NCBI GenBank assembly: GCA_004299235.1
Contig: SCQL01000031.1
Span: 248,001 to 312,000, forward strand
Direction of reading: 5' to 3'
DNA length: 64,000 nt
Origin: a bacterium
GTDB lineage: Bacteria; Chloroflexota; Dormibacteria; Dormibacterales; Dormibacteraceae
Shown here: in pieces, positions 51,530 through 62,055 of the stretch
Numbering within the stretch: position 1 is the first letter of the stretch
Layout: each line of letters starts with the position of its first letter
Translations under genes and position numbers: made by a program
Notes under the pieces: model-generated
Told to the model about the DNA's origin: nothing
What the model saw: the letters and a program-made list of their open reading frames with translations, nothing else
Databases searched by the model: none

Positions 51530-54076
51530 CTACTCTAGGCGGTCGATTGCGGCCCGAAGTTCGGCCGCGCGCTCCTCCAGCTTCTTGACGATCTCGGCCG
51601 GGGCCTTGGCCAGCAGGTCGGGGTTGGCCAGCTTGGTTCCCGTCTTCTCGAGCTCCGATCGGAGCCTTCTGAGCTCGGCCTGGCGGCGGCTGTCGCCCGT
51701 GCCCGCGGGGAAGCTCACCCGGCCGGCCACCGCGCCCAGCGGCGTGCCCTCGTCCAGCGCCTCGACCAGGTCCACCCAGGCCAGCCTCGCCACCAGGCCG
51801 GCGATCGTTCGATCCGCACCATCGAGCTGCAGCTTCCCTCCGCGGGGCGGGGCGCCGGCCCCCTGCCGGTGGCCGCGCACCTCCTCGACGATGCGCATCA
51901 CCTGGCCGAAGGAGTCCTCCGCCGCCGGGTCGACCAACGTGTCTTGCGGCTGCGGCCATGGCGCACGCATGACGAAATCGCGATTCCCGGGCAGGCGCGA
52001 CCAAAGCTCCTCGGTCACGAACGGCATGAAGGGATGCAGCAGCCGGAGCAGGTTGTCGAGGCAGAAAAAGGCAACGCCTCGGGCCCCCGCTTCGCCTTCG
52101 CGCAGCCGCTCCTTCGCCGCCTCGAGATACCAGTCGCAGAACTCATTCCACGCAAAGCCGTAGGCCGCGACCATCGAGTCCTGGAACGTGAAGCCTTCGA
52201 TCCCCGCCGTGACCGCCGCGCATGCCCCGGACAGCCGGGACAGCACCCAGCGGTCCTCCAGATGACTCTCGAGCGCTCCCGGGGCTTCGGCGGGCGCCGT
52301 CCCAGGCGAACTCAGCACCAGGCGCGTCGCGTTCCAGAGCTTGTTGCAGAAGCGCCGGTAGCCCTCGACCCGGCTCTCGTCGAAGCGCACGTCCTGGCTC
52401 GACATAGCCACCGATGCCGCCCAGGCTCGAACCGCATCGGTGCCGTATCTGTCGATCAGCTCGCGCGGGTCCACCCCGGTGCCGAGCGATTTCGACATCC
52501 GCCGCCCGTCGGCAGCCTGCACCTGGCAGTGGATGGCGACGTCACCGAAAGGCACCTCGCCCATGAACTCGAGGCCGGTCATGATCATCCGGCTCACCCA
52601 CAGATTGATGATCTCCCGCGCCGTGCTGTTCATGTCGTTGGCATAGAAGGCCTTCAGGTCGTCGGTGCGATCCGGCCAGCCGAGGGTCGCGAAAGGCCAG
52701 AGCGCCGACGAGAACCAGGTGTCGAGGACGTCGGGATCCTGGGTCAGCTCCGTGCTCCCGCACTCGGTGCACTCGCGCGGCCGCTCGATCGCGACCAGCT
52801 GATGTCCGTTCTCGCAGTGATAGACGGGGACCCGGTGGCCCAGCCAGAGCTGCCGGCCGATGTTCCAGTCGCGCAAGCCGCGCAGCCAGTCGATGTACGT
52901 CCGCTCGTAGCGCTCGGGATGCCATCGCACCTTACCCGCCGCTGAGGCCGCCAGCGCCTTGTCCCGCATCACCTCCATGCGCAGCCACCACTGATCGCTG
53001 ACCAGCGGTTCGATCACCGCGTCGCAGCGGTCGCAGTGGCCGACCTCGTGCGTATACGGTTCCTCCTTGAGCAGCAGGCCCTGGGACTTCAGGTCGGCCA
53101 CGACCCGCCTGCGGGCCTCCAGCGCGGACAGGCCGTCGTAAGGCAGCCCGGGCACGTTCATGCGGCCGTCGGGGTGCATGCCGTTGACGAGCTCGAGCGA
53201 ATGGCGCTGACCGATCTCGTAGTCCATGGGGTCGTGGCCGGGCGTGACCTTCAACGCTCCGGTGCCGAAATCCTTCTCGACCGCGGCGTCGCCGACAATG
53301 GGCAGCCGGCGACCCACCAGCGGCAGGACGGCGGTCTTGCCGATGATCGCCCGGTAGCGATCATCGGCCGGGTTGACGGCCACGCCGGTGTCGGCGAGCA
53401 TCGTCTCCGGCCGGACCGTGGCGATGACCACGTCTCCGCCGCCCTCGATCGGGTAGCGGATGAAGTACAGCGTGTCGTGGTGCTCCTGCCACTTCACCTC
53501 GAGGTCGGAGATGGCGGAGCGATCGCGGGGGCACCAGTTGACGATGCGCGGCGCCCGGTAGATCCAGCCGCGTTCGTAAAACGCGACGAACGCCGTCATG
53601 ACGGCGCGCACGTAGCGCGCGTCCATGGTGAAGCGTTGGCGGGACCAGTCGAGCGAGACGCCCAGGATCCGGTCCTGGCTGACGATGGTCTCGCCGACGT
53701 CGCGATACCACTCGTCAACCCGCGAGGTGAACGCGTCGCGACCCAGCTGCTCTTTGGTCATGCCTTCGGCCGCGAGCTGCTTCTCGATCACGTTCTGCGT
53801 GGCGATGGCGGCGTGGTCGGTGCCCGGCAGGAACAGCACCTCGAAGCCGGCCATGCGCCGGTAGCGCGCGCAGATGTCCTGCAGCGTGTGGTTGAGCGCG
53901 TGCCCCATGTGCAGCTCGCCGGTGATGTTGGGCGGCGGCAGGCAGATGGTGAACTTCGGCTTCGCGCTCTTGGCGTCGGCGATGAAAAGCCCTTCGGACT
54001 CCCAGCGCGCGTACCAGCCGGCCTCGATGGCCTGCGGATCGAAGGCTTTCGCCATGGCGCTGGTGGTTTCACTCAT
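51530..54076 (-). CDS. valS: Valyl-tRNA synthetase
   Basis: 848 residues, class I synthetase. The HIGH-like motif is in PPNITGELHMGHALNHTLQ, the editing (CP1) domain follows (WCPRDRSAISDLEV), and KMSKS appears as RRMSKSLGTG. A Cys4-like segment CENGHQ..CTECGS is seen near the middle. ATG 54076 (also an internal ATG seven codons later) is the start. The C-terminal anticodon domain is complete and ends with the coiled tail AEIVKKLEERAAELRAAID. Confidence 0.97.
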   Translation of the reverse strand: MSETTSAMAKAFDPQAIEAGWYARWESEGLFIADAKSAKPKFTICLPPPNITGELHMGHALNHTLQDICARYRRMAGFEVLFLPGTDHAAIATQNVIEKQLAAEGMTKEQLGRDAFTSRVDEWYRDVGETIVSQDRILGVSLDWSRQRFTMDARYVRAVMTAFVAFYERGWIYRAPRIVNWCPRDRSAISDLEVKWQEHHDTLYFIRYPIEGGGDVVIATVRPETMLADTGVAVNPADDRYRAIIGKTAVLPLVGRRLPIVGDAAVEKDFGTGALKVTPGHDPMDYEIGQRHSLELVNGMHPDGRMNVPGLPYDGLSALEARRRVVADLKSQGLLLKEEPYTHEVGHCDRCDAVIEPLVSDQWWLRMEVMRDKALAASAAGKVRWHPERYERTYIDWLRGLRDWNIGRQLWLGHRVPVYHCENGHQLVAIERPRECTECGSTELTQDPDVLDTWFSSALWPFATLGWPDRTDDLKAFYANDMNSTAREIINLWVSRMIMTGLEFMGEVPFGDVAIHCQVQAADGRRMSKSLGTGVDPRELIDRYGTDAVRAWAASVAMSSQDVRFDESRVEGYRRFCNKLWNATRLVLSSPGTAPAEAPGALESHLEDRWVLSRLSGACAAVTAGIEGFTFQDSMVAAYGFAWNEFCDWYLEAAKERLREGEAGARGVAFFCLDNLLRLLHPFMPFVTEELWSRLPGNRDFVMRAPWPQPQDTLVDPAAEDSFGQVMRIVEEVRGHRQGAGAPPRGGKLQLDGADRTIAGLVARLAWVDLVEALDEGTPLGAVAGRVSFPAGTGDSRRQAELRRLRSELEKTGTKLANPDLLAKAPAEIVKKLEERAAELRAAIDRLE

Positions 54077-54232
54077 GTGGGCGTGTTCCGATCATGCGAT
54101 TGAAGGTCGACGGTGCCGGCGGAGGGTCGCTTAGCGCGACTGGGCCGGCGAGGGTACGGATACGTTCTCGGTCCGGCTCATGGTCTGAGAAAGCTTAACG
54201 CGCTCGGGACGGTGGGGTGAGACGCCGTTCAG

Positions 54233-54282
54233 CCGGACGGCACACCCCTGCTCTGACCCACCTGACGGTGGCGGCCGTCCGG
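54233..54282. repeat. Large inverted repeat between clpX and valS
   Basis: Arms CCGGACGGC (54233-54241) and GCCGTCCGG (54274-54282) enclose 32 bases that themselves contain a nested stem CCACC-TGAC-GGTGG (54258-54271). It lies just after the clpX stop, in the 213-bp leader of valS on the minus strand. No T-run follows, so it is not a standard terminator. A structured leader is possible. Confidence 0.6.
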
Positions 54283-54289
54283 GCTAGGG

Positions 54290-55567
<1,278 letters not shown>

Positions 55568-55601
55568 CGGTTCTTTGATTCGGTGACCCGGCCCGTGTCC
55601 A

Positions 55602-55796
55602 TCAGGACGAGGCCGGCGCCGGGGGATTATGGCCCCACAGCATCTCGTTGGCAACGCTTATGCATTCGCTGCAGATGTAGACGCCTGAGCCCGCGACGAG
55701 CCGGATGCCTCGCTCACCCTGCGCCTTGCCGCAGAAGGAGCACTTCGGCCGGTGCCGTTTGACCTCGCCGCTCTTGCCCTTGCGTCGGAAGATCAT
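55602..55796 (-). CDS. Stand-alone ClpX-type zinc-finger protein
   Basis: A 64-residue protein consisting of a ClpX N-terminal zinc-binding domain only: Cys19, Cys22, Cys42, Cys45 in [11 protein letters not shown] and [14 protein letters not shown], with a basic N-terminus (RRKGK). ATG 55796 overlaps the clpP stop (ATGA). It sits between clpP and clpX on the same strand. Similar to the ClpX zinc domain, it may dimerise or bind substrates and adaptors in competition with ClpX. The role is inferred. Confidence 0.8.
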   Translation of the reverse strand: MIFRRKGKSGEVKRHRPKCSFCGKAQGERGIRLVAGSGVYICSECISVANEMLWGHNPPAPASS

Positions 55797-56464
55797 GGGG
55801 TGGCGGCGACCTTCTCCTTTTCCTTCTCTTTCTCTTTGTCGCCGGGCTTGGTGGGCGTGAGGATGATGTCGTCGATCAGCCCGTACTCCTTCGCCGCCTC
55901 CGAGGTCAGGAAGTAGTCCCGCTCGGTGTCCTGGGTCACCTTCTCGATCTTCTGGCTCGTGTGCCGCGCCAGGATCTGGTTCAACTGCTCGCGGGTGCGC
56001 AGAATCTCCTTGGCGTGGATCTGGATGTCGGTCGCCTGCCCCTGCATCCCGCCCCACGGCTGGTGGATGAGGATGTTGGCGTGGGGCAGCGCGTAGCGCT
56101 GTCCGTGGGCGCCGCCCGCGAGCAGCACCGCGGCCATCGAGTAGGCCATGCCGATGCAGATCGTCGAGACCGGCGGCCGGATGTACTGCATGGTGTCGTA
56201 GATCGCCAGCCCGGCCGTGACCTGGCCGCCTGGGCTGTTGATGTAAAGCGCGATCTCCTTCTCGGGGTCCTCGGACTGCAGGAAGAGGAGCTGCGCCACG
56301 ACCAGGTTCGCCACCTGGTCGTCGATCGGGGTGCCGATGAAGACGATGCGGTCCTTGAGCAACCGCGAGTAGATGTCGAAGGCGCGCTCGCCGCGCCCTG
56401 TGTTCTCGACCACCATCGGCACCAGGTAGCCGGACGGACGCTGGACTGAGTTCATGTCGTGCAC
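55793..56464 (-). CDS. clpP: ATP-dependent Clp protease proteolytic subunit ClpP
   Basis: 223 residues. Catalytic triad Ser109 ([10 protein letters not shown], with Tyr where Ala is usual before Ser), His134 (ILIHQPWGG) and Asp183 (DTERDYF). N-terminal [32 protein letters not shown]. The C-terminus ends in a short Lys/Glu repeat. ATG 56464 is chosen; ATG 56455 gives a similar protein. It follows tig by 46 bases. Confidence 0.97.
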   Translation of the reverse strand: MHDMNSVQRPSGYLVPMVVENTGRGERAFDIYSRLLKDRIVFIGTPIDDQVANLVVAQLLFLQSEDPEKEIALYINSPGGQVTAGLAIYDTMQYIRPPVSTICIGMAYSMAAVLLAGGAHGQRYALPHANILIHQPWGGMQGQATDIQIHAKEILRTREQLNQILARHTSQKIEKVTQDTERDYFLTSEAAKEYGLIDDIILTPTKPGDKEKEKEKEKVAATP

Positions 56465-56510
56465 AACGTCATTCTAGACACGCCGTCTGGGGGTTCCGTC
56501 AACTCTCGGA

Positions 56511-57860
56511 TCAGCCGGCTTTCGGCGTGCCCGCGGGCGCCACTTCCACCAGCCGTGCCAGCACGCGTCTGCGGCGCAGCCGTGACCCGAAGTACCGGCG
56601 AGCGCTGGCGCTCTTTTTCAGCTCCGCCACCTGTCCCTTCAGCTCTTCGTCGCCCGCCGCCTGCTCCTCCATGAACTGGATCAAGTCCTCATCGGAGGGC
56701 TCCAGGCTCTCGCGCTTGGCGAACTCCGCCAGCACCAGGTCGATCTTCAGCCGCTGCTCCGCATCCGGCCGCTGCTCCGCCATCCACTGGTCCAGGGTCT
56801 TGCCCGTGTACTCGAGGTAGCGGTCGAGCCGGAGGCCCTGCCGGTTCATGGTGCGCTCCATCGATTCGAGCTGGCTGGTCAGCTCCCGGTCGACCAGGGT
56901 TTCGGGGACTTCGACCGACGATGCCTCCACCAGCGCCTTGACCAGGTTCTGCTCGCGCTCGAGCTTGGCCATCGCCTGCGCCGACTCTTCGAGCTCGGCC
57001 CGCACCGCGTCCCGGTACGCCGCGGCGGTCTCGTGGGTGTTGTTGCTCAGGGTCTTGGCCAGGGCGTCGTCCAGGGCCGGCAGGACCTTCTCCTTGACCC
57101 CGCGGACGGTGACGCGGATCGTCGCCTCCTTGCCCGCCAGCTTCGGCTCGCTGTAGTCGTCGGGAAATTTCACCGTCGCGGAACGCGTCTCGTCGACGAA
57201 CGCGCCCGGCAGGACCGCGAGCAGTTCTGGCAGCAGCACGCCCTCTTTCAGCTCCGCCTCCATCGCTTTTTGCGACTCCGACTCGACGAGCCCGCCGTCC
57301 ACCTCGACCTCGACGTCGATGACGGCGACGTCGCCGAGCCGAGCCTCGCGCTCGACAGGCGTGATCTCGGCCAGGGGCTCACGCAGGACCTCGAGCCGGC
57401 GCTGGAACATCTCCTCAGTCACCTCGATCGATGTCGCCTCCGCCCTCAGGCTGGTGGCATCGGCAAGGGTCACCTCGGGCATCACGCTGATCGTGGCCTT
57501 GAGACGCGCGGGCCGGCCGCGCTCCAGCTCGAGCACCTCGACGTCGGGATTGTCGATCGGGTCGATCGAGCCCTCCACCAGGGCTTGCCGCATGACCTCG
57601 GGCACCATCGACTCGACCACCTCTTCGCGGACGGCGGCGGGGCCCAGTCGCGCTTCGACCAGCGCCCGCGGGGCGCGGCCGGGACGGAAGCCTTCGATCT
57701 TGGCGCGCGAGACAAGCCGGTTGAGGACCCGCTCATAGAGCGCGTCGACGACTTCGGTGGGGACCTCGATGGTCAGGCCGACCTGGCTCTTCGGCAGTTG
57801 CTCGGTCACCACGGCGAGCGGCCTGCTGCCGGCAGGGCGGTCTACGGATGGGGAAGGCAT
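56511..57860 (-). CDS. tig: Trigger factor
   Basis: Ribosome-associated chaperone of ~449 residues. The ribosome-binding loop is seen as GFRPGRAPR. A central PPIase-like domain (LGDVAVIDVEVEVDG) and a helical C-terminal domain follow. The last residues are Arg- and Pro-rich. ATG 57860 chosen over an earlier start that lacks family sequence. Confidence 0.95.
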   Translation of the reverse strand: MPSPSVDRPAGSRPLAVVTEQLPKSQVGLTIEVPTEVVDALYERVLNRLVSRAKIEGFRPGRAPRALVEARLGPAAVREEVVESMVPEVMRQALVEGSIDPIDNPDVEVLELERGRPARLKATISVMPEVTLADATSLRAEATSIEVTEEMFQRRLEVLREPLAEITPVEREARLGDVAVIDVEVEVDGGLVESESQKAMEAELKEGVLLPELLAVLPGAFVDETRSATVKFPDDYSEPKLAGKEATIRVTVRGVKEKVLPALDDALAKTLSNNTHETAAAYRDAVRAELEESAQAMAKLEREQNLVKALVEASSVEVPETLVDRELTSQLESMERTMNRQGLRLDRYLEYTGKTLDQWMAEQRPDAEQRLKIDLVLAEFAKRESLEPSDEDLIQFMEEQAAGDEELKGQVAELKKSASARRYFGSRLRRRRVLARLVEVAPAGTPKAG

Positions 57861-57918
57861 GGGCGCGATTTTACGTTGGCCGGCGACCACGACCGCGCCG
57901 GCGACGAGCCGTGCGCGG

Positions 57919-60174
57919 TCAGGGGCAGGGCGGCAGGATGAGCGGAGTCGGACACGGCGCCGGGCTCGCCAGCACGGGGCCGGTGCCAGGGTCCGGTGGG
58001 ACGTCGATGTTGATCGGCGTCGGCGTCGGGCTCGGCGGGTTGTCGCCGGGCAGCTTGGAGATGTTCTTCGTGTCGCTCAAAAACCAGCTGTTGTTGGCGC
58101 CGGCGACGACGTCCGGCGGCGGCGTGTACCACTGGTTGCCGGGCACGCCGGCGAGCGCCCGCGAGATGAAACTGTGCATCCCCGGCGAGGCGACGAAGAC
58201 CCCGTCAGCGCCGGCGATCATCGTGTTCTGGTTGGGGCCTATGTCGCCCACCCAGATGACCGCGGCCAGGGAAGGCGTGAAGGCCACCGTCACCGCGTCC
58301 TTGAAGTTGTCGGTGGTGCCCGTCTTGGCGGCGACCGTGCGGTCCCTCCAGTGCAGGGCGCTGTTGCAGCCGAAGATCATGCAGCGGTTCTGGTCGTCGG
58401 CCATGATCTGGGCCATGATGAAGGCGACCCCCGGATCCAGCGCCTGGCGCGCGCGCTGGTCGGGGTGCGTCTGGTACAGGACCTGGCCGCGCGAGTCGGT
58501 CACCGAAAGGATGGCCTCGGGTGAGTGGTACACGCCCATGTCGGCGTAGGTGGCGATCCCGCCGACGTGCTCGAGCAGCGTGATCGGGTAGCCGCCGAGC
58601 GTCAGAGACGGCCCGTACTCGTCGGCGGGCGCATTCGCGTTGTAGGTGCCGTCGGGGTTGACGAAGCGCGGCATGACGCCGAGGTTGCGCATGTACGCGA
58701 GCACCGCCGGCACTCCGATCGAGAGCTCGACCTTGACCGCGGCGATGTTGAGCGAGTTGCCCATCGCCTTCTTCAGCGGCAGCACGCCGTGCGTCTTGTG
58801 GTCGTAGTTGTAGAAATCGGTCGTGCTGTACGCGTCCTTGTAGACCAGCGGGCTCGGGCCGTCGTAGACCGGGGTGTCAACCGTCGCCGCACGAGCGTTG
58901 ACGACCGCCCCGTAGGTGTACGGCTTCATCGAAGAACCCATGTTGCGTGGGATCGTGGTGAAGTTGATCTGGCCGCCGGGTGAGTTGTAGTTGGGCGAGC
59001 CGACCATGACCAGGATCTCCCCGGTCTGCGGGTCCTCCGCGATCAAGCCGGACGAGAGCTGGCCCTTCGGGTCCCAGCACGCGGCTCCGGCTTCGGACAG
59101 GTAAGGCCACCCGTCCGGGGCGCCGCTGTTGTAGCAGGAGCGGCCGGGCTTCGAGGCCAGGTTGTAGTTGACGACCGATTCGCCGATCTGCTGCATGTGG
59201 AGGTCCAGGGTGGTCTTCACGTTCAGCTGCTGGACCCCGGGCTTGAAGCCGAGCTGGCGGAGCTCCGCCAGCACGTAGTCGACGAAGTGCGGCGCCGTGA
59301 AGCTGTTGACCGGCGCCTGGTAGGTGAGCTGTTCGGCCAGCGCTTTGTCCATGTCCGCCTGCGTGATGTAGTTGGAGCGGACCATCGCGTGGAGGACTTC
59401 GGTCTGGCGCAGCTTGGCCGCTTCCGGGTGCAGGACGGGGTTCCACTCGGTCGGCGCCTGCGGCAAGCCCGCGAGCACGGCGGCCTGCGCGAGGTCGAGC
59501 TTGGAAGCCGGTATGTGAAAGTAGCTTTCGGCCGCCGCCTCGACGCCGTACGACTGCGAGCCGTAGAAGCTCTTGTTCAGATAGAGCTCCATGATCTGGT
59601 CCTTGCTGTAGGCCTGGCTCAGCTCGTAGGCCAGCGCCAGCTCCTTGATCTTCCGGCTGACCGTCTGGTCGGGCGTCAGGAACTGCTGCTTGGCCAGCTG
59701 CTGCGTGATGGTGCTGCCGCCGCCGACGATGTGGCCCGCTCGGAGGTTGTCGAAAACGGCGCGGACGATGCCCTGGATGTCGAAGCCGGGGTTGGTGTAG
59801 AAGCCCCTGTCCTCGATCGCCACGGTGGCTTGGATCATCACCGGCGCGACGCTCTTGAGCTTGACCGCGAGCCGGTGGTCACCGTGGTTGCCGACATCGG
59901 CCAGCAGGGCGCCGTTGCGGTCGGTGACGATCGTGTCGCCGGCGAAGGCGGCGCTGTCCAGGCCCTGGATCGAAGGCAGGCCGTCGAAGAAGGTCTGGGC
60001 GTAGGCATCGGCGGCGAAGCCGACCAGGAGCAGCACGGCCAGCACCACGCCGAGGCCCCGCACCAAAGCAGTGCGACGCGTCCGCTGCCCGATCGGCGAC
60101 CAGGCGGCATGGATGCGCGCTCGGGGGCGATGGCCCCCCTTCGTTTTGATCTTCTCAGGAACGTTTCGAGACAT
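57919..60174 (-). CDS. Class A penicillin-binding protein (PBP1A-like)
   Basis: A bifunctional glycosyltransferase/transpeptidase of ~751 residues. N-terminal basic region and membrane helix (LGVVLAVLLLVGFAADAYA), GT51 domain with AIEDRGFYTNPGFDIQGI, GGSTITQQLAKQ and RKIKELALAYELSQAYSKDQIMELYLN. The transpeptidase has SxxK in GSSMKPYTYG, SLN in GNSLN and KTGT. A proline-rich tail ends the protein. ATG 60174. Confidence 0.96.
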   Translation of the reverse strand: MSRNVPEKIKTKGGHRPRARIHAAWSPIGQRTRRTALVRGLGVVLAVLLLVGFAADAYAQTFFDGLPSIQGLDSAAFAGDTIVTDRNGALLADVGNHGDHRLAVKLKSVAPVMIQATVAIEDRGFYTNPGFDIQGIVRAVFDNLRAGHIVGGGSTITQQLAKQQFLTPDQTVSRKIKELALAYELSQAYSKDQIMELYLNKSFYGSQSYGVEAAAESYFHIPASKLDLAQAAVLAGLPQAPTEWNPVLHPEAAKLRQTEVLHAMVRSNYITQADMDKALAEQLTYQAPVNSFTAPHFVDYVLAELRQLGFKPGVQQLNVKTTLDLHMQQIGESVVNYNLASKPGRSCYNSGAPDGWPYLSEAGAACWDPKGQLSSGLIAEDPQTGEILVMVGSPNYNSPGGQINFTTIPRNMGSSMKPYTYGAVVNARAATVDTPVYDGPSPLVYKDAYSTTDFYNYDHKTHGVLPLKKAMGNSLNIAAVKVELSIGVPAVLAYMRNLGVMPRFVNPDGTYNANAPADEYGPSLTLGGYPITLLEHVGGIATYADMGVYHSPEAILSVTDSRGQVLYQTHPDQRARQALDPGVAFIMAQIMADDQNRCMIFGCNSALHWRDRTVAAKTGTTDNFKDAVTVAFTPSLAAVIWVGDIGPNQNTMIAGADGVFVASPGMHSFISRALAGVPGNQWYTPPPDVVAGANNSWFLSDTKNISKLPGDNPPSPTPTPINIDVPPDPGTGPVLASPAPCPTPLILPPCP

Positions 60175-60258
60175 GTCTGGGGGCGCGTAGATTCTACGGT
60201 TTCCCATCTCCACCAACGGCCCGAGGACGGTGCGGGTTACGCCGGCCGGCGCGTTACG

Positions 60259-60810
60259 TCACGGAGCGGAGTCGCGGCCCTGGGCCTGTTCACGAGGCCG
60301 CGCGAACACTTCGTCGTGCCCGACCACCCGCTCCTGGCGGGTGCCCGGGAAATGGACTCTGACCCCGGGGCGCCCGGGGCTTCCCAGCTCCCAGCCGGCG
60401 GCGTAAAGGTCCGCCGCTTCCGCCAGGTCCTTGGCCTGGGCGACGTTGACCCCGTCGGTGAACGACAGGCTCTGCGCGCGGGCTCCCGGGAACCCCAACC
60501 TCACCTCGCCGCCGGTCTTGAGGTTGAACAGGTAGCCGTCTAGGGATCCCACCTCGGTCCCGGCGACCAGCTCCGCGACGGTGGGCAACCGGCCGTCTCT
60601 CATCGCCGCTTTGAGGTCCGCCCTGGAGCTTCGATGGGCGGTGCGCTCGCGCCGGCGGAACTCGGTCAAGAGCAGGTCGCGCTGACCCCGGAGGGCCGCC
60701 AGGTCCCGCTCCAGCGGTCGCATCCGCTCCCGAACCGCGGCGACACGCCGCTCCAGCTCGGCCCCGTCCAGTGCGCTGAGGTCGTCAGCCACAGATGTGA
60801 CCTTACTCAA
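60259..60810 (-). CDS. Hypothetical protein with coiled-coil N-terminus
   Basis: 183 residues. The first ~65 form a charged helical segment (ERRVAAVRERMRPLERDLAALRGQRDLLLTEF). The rest is soluble with a beta-rich look (EVGSLDGYLFNLKTGGEVRLGFPG). No family recognised. It is upstream of the PBP gene by 84 bp on the same strand. ATG 60810. Confidence 0.7.
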   Translation of the reverse strand: MSKVTSVADDLSALDGAELERRVAAVRERMRPLERDLAALRGQRDLLLTEFRRRERTAHRSSRADLKAAMRDGRLPTVAELVAGTEVGSLDGYLFNLKTGGEVRLGFPGARAQSLSFTDGVNVAQAKDLAEAADLYAAGWELGSPGRPGVRVHFPGTRQERVVGHDEVFARPREQAQGRDSAP

Positions 60811-60831
60811 TCGATGGATGGACTTTCGTCC

Positions 60832-62007
60832 TCACCCGCGCCGTTGAGCCTCGTGCTCGGCGCGGCGGTGGCGAAAGCCGGCGAACAGGGCGAGGTCGTA
60901 GGCGATCTTCAAGCCGCCGCCGGCGAAGAAGGGGACTCCGAACGCGGCGGCGCCGATCGCCAGCCCGGCCAGGGTGGGACCGAACGACTGCGCCACCCCG
61001 CGCACCGCCCCGGTCATCGCCACGGCCCCGGCACGCTCCGCCGCCGGCACGATCGAAACGACGTAGGCCTGGCGCGCGGGCACGTCCATCTGGGAGAGCG
61101 CGAAGCGCGCGAGCAGGGCCGCGACCGCCCACGGCAGGCTGGGGCTGAGCGGGACGAGCAGCAGGAGGAGGTTGCTGGGAAGATGGGTGAAGACCATCGT
61201 GTTGACCAGGCCGAAGCGGTCTCCCAGGCGTCCGGACGCTTCGTACGACAGGGCCTGCGTGATCGCGATCGCCGCGAACACCGGCCCGAGTGACGCGGCG
61301 CTCGCGCCAAACCGGACGTGCAGCCAGTACGCGATCACCGCGTTGGCCACGAACCCGCCGCCCAGCGCGTCCAGCGCGAAGAGAGCGGCCAGCCCAGCCA
61401 GGGGTCGGAACGAGCCGAAGGCGGGCGCGGCGGCGGGGGCTGCCACGCGCTCGCTCATCATCAGCGGCAGCAGTGCGGTCGCGACGCCGATTCCGGCATA
61501 GACGAAGAAGAAGTCCCGCATGCGATCCGGACCCGTCGCGAGCGCCGCCGCCAAGCCTCCTGTGGCATTGAAGAGACCGCCGCTCAGGGAGTAGCGGGCA
61601 AAGGCGACGTTGCGCTGCCGCGCGGGCACCGCCTCCGCGAGCACCGCCTGCTCGACCGAGGCGAACGGGCCCAGGTCGATGCTGGCGGCCCCGAGCATGC
61701 CCGTCACCCCGGACGCGGCGAGGAGCCAGGGCTGGGTCGCCAAAGCGAGGTCCAGCCCGGTGGCGGCCATCAGCGCCCCGGCCACCGCCAGCGTGCGCCG
61801 GCGCCCAAGGCGGGCCGACAGCGCGGCCGCGCCCAGACCCGAAAGTGACGCCGCGGCGAGCCCCGCGCCGAGAGTCAGCCCGATGAGCGCGGGCGACACG
61901 CCGCGCCGCTCCAGATGGACCCCGATCAGAACGGCCGAAAACCCGAATCCGAACGCGCGCAGCCCCCGAGCGGCGAGGAGGAGCAGCCGGTCCACGACCG
62001 CAACCAT
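60832..62007 (-). CDS. MFS transporter
   Basis: A 391-residue, 12-segment major-facilitator protein. The loop 2-3 motif appears as ALSARLGRRRTLAVAGALM. ATG 62007 is used; longer sequence upstream is antisense to sufR. It is divergent from sufR, with the SufR-type operator between the two starts, so it might be under the same control. Substrate unknown. Confidence 0.88.
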   Translation of the reverse strand: MVAVVDRLLLLAARGLRAFGFGFSAVLIGVHLERRGVSPALIGLTLGAGLAAASLSGLGAAALSARLGRRRTLAVAGALMAATGLDLALATQPWLLAASGVTGMLGAASIDLGPFASVEQAVLAEAVPARQRNVAFARYSLSGGLFNATGGLAAALATGPDRMRDFFFVYAGIGVATALLPLMMSERVAAPAAAPAFGSFRPLAGLAALFALDALGGGFVANAVIAYWLHVRFGASAASLGPVFAAIAITQALSYEASGRLGDRFGLVNTMVFTHLPSNLLLLLVPLSPSLPWAVAALLARFALSQMDVPARQAYVVSIVPAAERAGAVAMTGAVRGVAQSFGPTLAGLAIGAAAFGVPFFAGGGLKIAYDLALFAGFRHRRAEHEAQRRG

Positions 62008-62016
62008 AAGGGAGTA

Positions 62017-62036
62017 TTTCAACCTCGGAGTTGAAA
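62017..62036. promoter_or_regulatory. SufR-type operator TTTCAAC-N6-GTTGAAA
   Basis: Perfect 7-bp arms TTTCAAC and GTTGAAA with a 6-base spacer, between the divergent starts of sufR (62056) and the MFS gene (62007). It contains CAAC-N6-GTTG, the inverted repeat reported for SufR of cyanobacteria, so autoregulation by the adjacent regulator is likely. Confidence 0.75.
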
Positions 62037-62055
62037 AACCCGTAGAATCCGGCTC

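Noticed and set aside
54077-54289. T-box riboswitch for valS
   Set aside because: Only a partial match to the T-box core (GGCACCG) was seen and no specifier loop could be placed, so only the inverted repeat is annotated.
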